This document shows, piece by piece, positions 61,369-64,000 of a stretch of DNA of 64,000 bases. The stretch's first letter is position 1; every line of letters starts with the position of its first letter. Below the pieces are notes generated by a model. The model saw only the letters and a program-made list of their open reading frames with translations. It searched no databases and was not told the origin of the DNA. The DNA is from Betaproteobacteria bacterium (GTDB lineage: Bacteria; Pseudomonadota; Gammaproteobacteria; Burkholderiales; Casimicrobiaceae), in assembly GCA_016720425.1 (NCBI GenBank), contig JADKKQ010000010.1, forward strand, positions 107,058-171,057, written 5' to 3'. The position numbers and the translations under genes are program-made.

Positions 61369-63352
61369 ATGATGCAAGGACCTCAGTTTCACGCATCCGA
61401 TCGGCATCGCGCCGGTGCTCGCCCGATCGCGCCACGCAGGCATGCGGTCGCAATCCTGTGCCTCGCGCTCGTGGGCGCCTCGTGCGTGGCCGCGCACGCG
61501 GACAGCCTTTCGTCGCAGGCGATTGCGACGTTCGCCGAGCCCAAGGCGGGTTATCTGGGCACCGGCTCGAAGTATGCATTCCCGCTCTTCTCGGACGGTG
61601 ATTCCGTCTCGATCGGGACCATTGTCGGTGGCGTCGGCGCCAAGGCCTCGGCCAGCGCAGCGGTAAAGCTGGAAGGCGTGGCCGAAGCGTTCTGGTCGCC
61701 CACTTACAGCTTCACGTTCCAGTCGTCCAACAAGGTGAACGTTGCGTGGGACGGCGACCTGTCGGTCGGCGAGTCGTTCTTCGTTTCAACCGGCGCAAGC
61801 CCGCTGAGCTGGGGCAAGGTCCACCTGCAGGATCCGGGCTTCCAGGGAAACGTCGGCCTGCGCGAGACGTTCAGCGGGTCGGCCACGGCCAGCGGCTGCC
61901 TCGGCGGCTGCATCAATCTCGACCTCTCTGCCAAGTTGAACCAGGCGCAGAACATCTTTTCCATTCTCAGCAAGCCGGGAGACGTGGACCTGCTGGTGCT
62001 CGGCAAGAAGGTAGCCGACGCACTGCCCTACACGTACACGTCGTCCGACAATCTGTTGAAGCTCAGCGTCGGCGCGCCGAACTTCGCAGCCACGATTTCC
62101 CCCAGCGGCTCGGCCGCACCGGTCACGCACACGAGCCAGCAATTGCTCGGAATGATGTCGGTGAACCTCGCGCAACTGGTCGCCGATCTGGTCGGCCTGC
62201 CGATTCCGCTCTCCGGCAACATCGGAGGGTTCGGTTACACACTACTGGAGGCGCTGGTGGGGCTCGGGCTGGATCTCGAGCGCTGGTTCCAGATTGCCGC
62301 GACGAAGCTCTACACCAGCCTCACCTTCTCGGCGCCCGTCGAGGTTCGGGAGAACGGCGCGTGGAGCGCCGCGAAAAATTCGTTCACTCCCGAGGCCGGA
62401 AAGGTGTACGAGGTCCGGCCGGTTCAGGCAAGCAAGACGCTGGGGATCACGCCCTGGTACGGGCTGTACACCGACGTCGATGCGACGCTCGACCTCGTGC
62501 CGTTCGCCGGCGGCGGCGTGCGGGCCATGGAGGTCTATGGCCATGGCGTCAACATCGGGCCCCTCGTGAACGAGCCCATCAAACACAACCTCGGCCACGT
62601 CGAGCTCGATGCCACGAACTTGACGCGCAGCTACTGGACCACGGGCAAGCCGATGACGCTGCAGTTCGACCCGCTGGTGGCGGACGCCGACGGAGTCCTC
62701 GTCGACCTCTGTACGGATCCCGCAGCATGCCTCGTCACCGGGTTCCTGACGGCCGCCACGGCCCTCGACGCCGACTGGCAGTCTGATCGCATTTACCGCG
62801 CCACGAACTTCGCCGACGATTGCCTCCTCGGTCTGCTCGACCCGCTCGATCCGGCCTGTGGCATGGACGAAACGTTCGTTCCGCTGCGCGTCGACTACCG
62901 CCCGGGGGCGACGCGCACCGATCCCGTCGAGGTCACGCCGCGCTACGATCAGTTGCTCGCGATCCTCGGCCTGCCCGACCTCGTTTCCGGCGCGCCGTTC
63001 GACATCGCGCAGCTGGAGGCAGGCCTCCGCCGCCTCGGCGTCGATCTGGACGGCAATGGCCTGCCACGGTCGGCGCCGGAGGGTGCCCCTCCGCTCACCG
63101 AACCGCTCGTCGGTGACACCTCCTATCTGGCTCGCATCGAGGCGGTGCCGGAACCCGGCGCGCTGGCGCTCGTGCTGGCGGGGCTTATCGGGCTCGTTGC
63201 GACGCCGCGCGCCGGTCCGCGCCGGACGCCAAAGCACGTCGCGATCAAGCCGTCGGGAGCGCGTCGGACGGGTAGCGCGCGCGGTGTCGATGGCGGCCAG
63301 AAACCGCGGATATCTGCCGCGGAGCGGGGGCGCCGGGTTGCGGCCGACGTAA
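61369..63352 (+). CDS. PEP-CTERM exported protein, large
   Basis: About 660 residues. The N-terminus has a long basic stretch and the signal RRHAVAILCLALVGASCVAA. The body is beta-rich and Cys-poor without recognised domain (for example DGDSVSIGTIVGGVGAKASA, IPLSGNIGGFGYTLLEALVG, GKPMTLQFDPLVADADGVLV). Near 63145 comes VPEPGALALVLAGLIGLVAT, a PEP-CTERM sorting signal. No stop follows in this frame; the Arg-rich tail SLRRRAPVR lies in the next frame, whose stop TAA is at 63350-63352, so an indel near 63195 is likely. Taken literally the frame stays open to the window end. ATG 61369 follows GGGGAG. Confidence 0.75.
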
Positions 63353-63417
63353 TTGCCGTAACGACGCGAAGCTCGCGGCTGGCGTGGTCGCCGCTGGAGT
63401 GGTCAACGGGAGATGCC

Positions 63418-64000
63418 ATGTCGATGTCCGTGGTTCGTTTGCGGTTCTCGCGTTTCTCCTTTGCGCCCATGGCGTCGGGGCCGGCGTTTACAACGAAGCG
63501 GGCGACGCTGGGGATTTTCCATCCGCAGGACGTGATCGGCAGTGGCATCACGTCGATCGAGGGCAGCATCGGCGGGGATGACTCGGTGGATGCCTTCCGC
63601 TTCTTTTTCGGCGGCGGCACGCTCTACGTCACGGCGCAGCTCGAAAGTTCCATCAATGGTATGCGCACCCTGCCCATCGCGCTCTTCCGCGAGGATGCCG
63701 GGCGAGCGGATCCCTGCACCCCGACCGATCCATGCCTGGGTCCCGGCGGCGTGATCGATCTCACGCGTTCACCGCTCGCCGCGGGCAACTATGTCGTCGG
63801 TGCGTGTTTCCCGCCCAATCCCTGCATAGACGTCGATCCGCCCTTCACCATCGGCTTCCTGGTCGATCCGAAGACGGGGCAGTCCGCCGAGATCGGCACG
63901 CCCGTCCCGGAACCGGCTCCGCTCGTGCTGCTGCTGTCGGGGCTGATGGCGCTGGTCGCGCGACGCGGGCCGCTCGATGCCTGGCAGCAGCGCCTTCAAT
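63418..64000 (+). CDS. PEP-CTERM exported protein (3' end outside window or just at edge)
   Basis: ATG 63418 with GGGAG upstream starts MSMS. A signal peptide is then read in another frame (RGSFAVLAFLLCAHGVGAG-VYNEAGDAGDF, about 63435-63515). The frame returns for QDVIGSGITSIEGSIGGDDS, VDAFRFFFGGGTLYVTAQLE, CTPTDPCLGPGGVIDLTRSP and CFPPNPCIDVDPPFTIGFLV. The C-terminus is VPEPAPLVLLLSGLMALVAR-RGPLDAW at the window end, a PEP-CTERM signal with no stop yet. YNEAGDAGDxPxxxQ is a common start of short PEP-CTERM proteins. Two compensating indels are implied at ~63430 and ~63520. Confidence 0.68.
   Translation, partial: MSMSVVRLRFSRFSFAPMASGPAFTTKRATLGIFHPQDVIGSGITSIEGSIGGDDSVDAFRFFFGGGTLYVTAQLESSINGMRTLPIALFREDAGRADPCTPTDPCLGPGGVIDLTRSPLAAGNYVVGACFPPNPCIDVDPPFTIGFLVDPKTGQSAEIGTPVPEPAPLVLLLSGLMALVARRGPLDAWQQRLQ

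Overview
The window is GC-rich chromosomal DNA of a Gram-negative bacterium, most likely a betaproteobacterium of the Burkholderiales/Rhodocyclales type. This rests on a Bug/TctC-type tripartite tricarboxylate transporter, several PEP-CTERM (exosortase substrate) proteins with one sigma-54-like promoter, FecR/OmpA envelope proteins and DUF5648-type domains. The assignment is inferred from gene families; no rRNA or tRNA gene was seen.

Layout. 0-3.6 kb: end of an SDR oxidoreductase, a GH88-like unsaturated-uronide hydrolase, a small periplasmic protein, and overlapping FecR and OmpA-lipoprotein genes. 3.6-8 kb: a minus-strand operon STAS antagonist > metallo-beta-lactamase-fold hydrolase > CHASE2-SpoIIE/PP2C phosphatase, flanked by two inverted copies of an intergenic repeat. 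8-13.6 kb: cyclase-ATPase-TPR regulator, CBS protein, SRPBCC protein, divergent pyrophosphatase, small winged-helix protein. 13.8-16.8 kb: glycogen module (GH57 enzyme plus GlgA). 16.8-18 kb: AzlCD exporter. 18-27 kb: glucarate/galactarate catabolic operon (TctC, GudD, TctB, TctA, GarL, GlxR) next to a LacI regulator, with three perfect TGGTAGCGCTACCA-type operators. 27-29 kb: AEC transporter and PRPP synthetase. 29-36 kb: a decayed zone with remnants of PEP-CTERM, TRIC channel and ChrR-type cupin genes, plus an M28 peptidase, an ABM protein and a DUF6481 protein. 36-37.3 kb: secreted beta-helix protein. 38-43 kb: an integrated element with an MNT/HEPN toxin-antitoxin pair, Toprim-ATPase, PriCT-2, AlpA and a broken integrase. 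44-51.5 kb: lipocalin-like protein, secreted TIM-barrel/DUF5648 protein, alpha/beta-hydrolase-cyclase fusion, CadC-like TPR regulator. 51.8-59.2 kb: one giant PKD/NHL/RHS surface protein. 59.5-64 kb: a collagen-like secreted protein and three PEP-CTERM proteins.

Functionally, the best understood unit is sugar-diacid use. TctABC should import the diacid, GudD dehydrates it, GarL cleaves it to pyruvate and tartronate semialdehyde, and GlxR reduces the latter to glycerate, all under the LacI repressor. The 3.6-7.3 kb operon looks like a partner-switching signalling system that lacks a visible kinase.

A recurring oddity is that many genes (glxR, gudD, M28, Toprim-ATPase, CadC-like, RHS, collagen-like, PEP-CTERM) are broken by one or a few single-base indels while conserved residues continue in another frame. 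Several lie at G or C runs. Assembly indels are therefore a serious alternative to real pseudogenes, and these genes are annotated here as single loci with the shift positions given.
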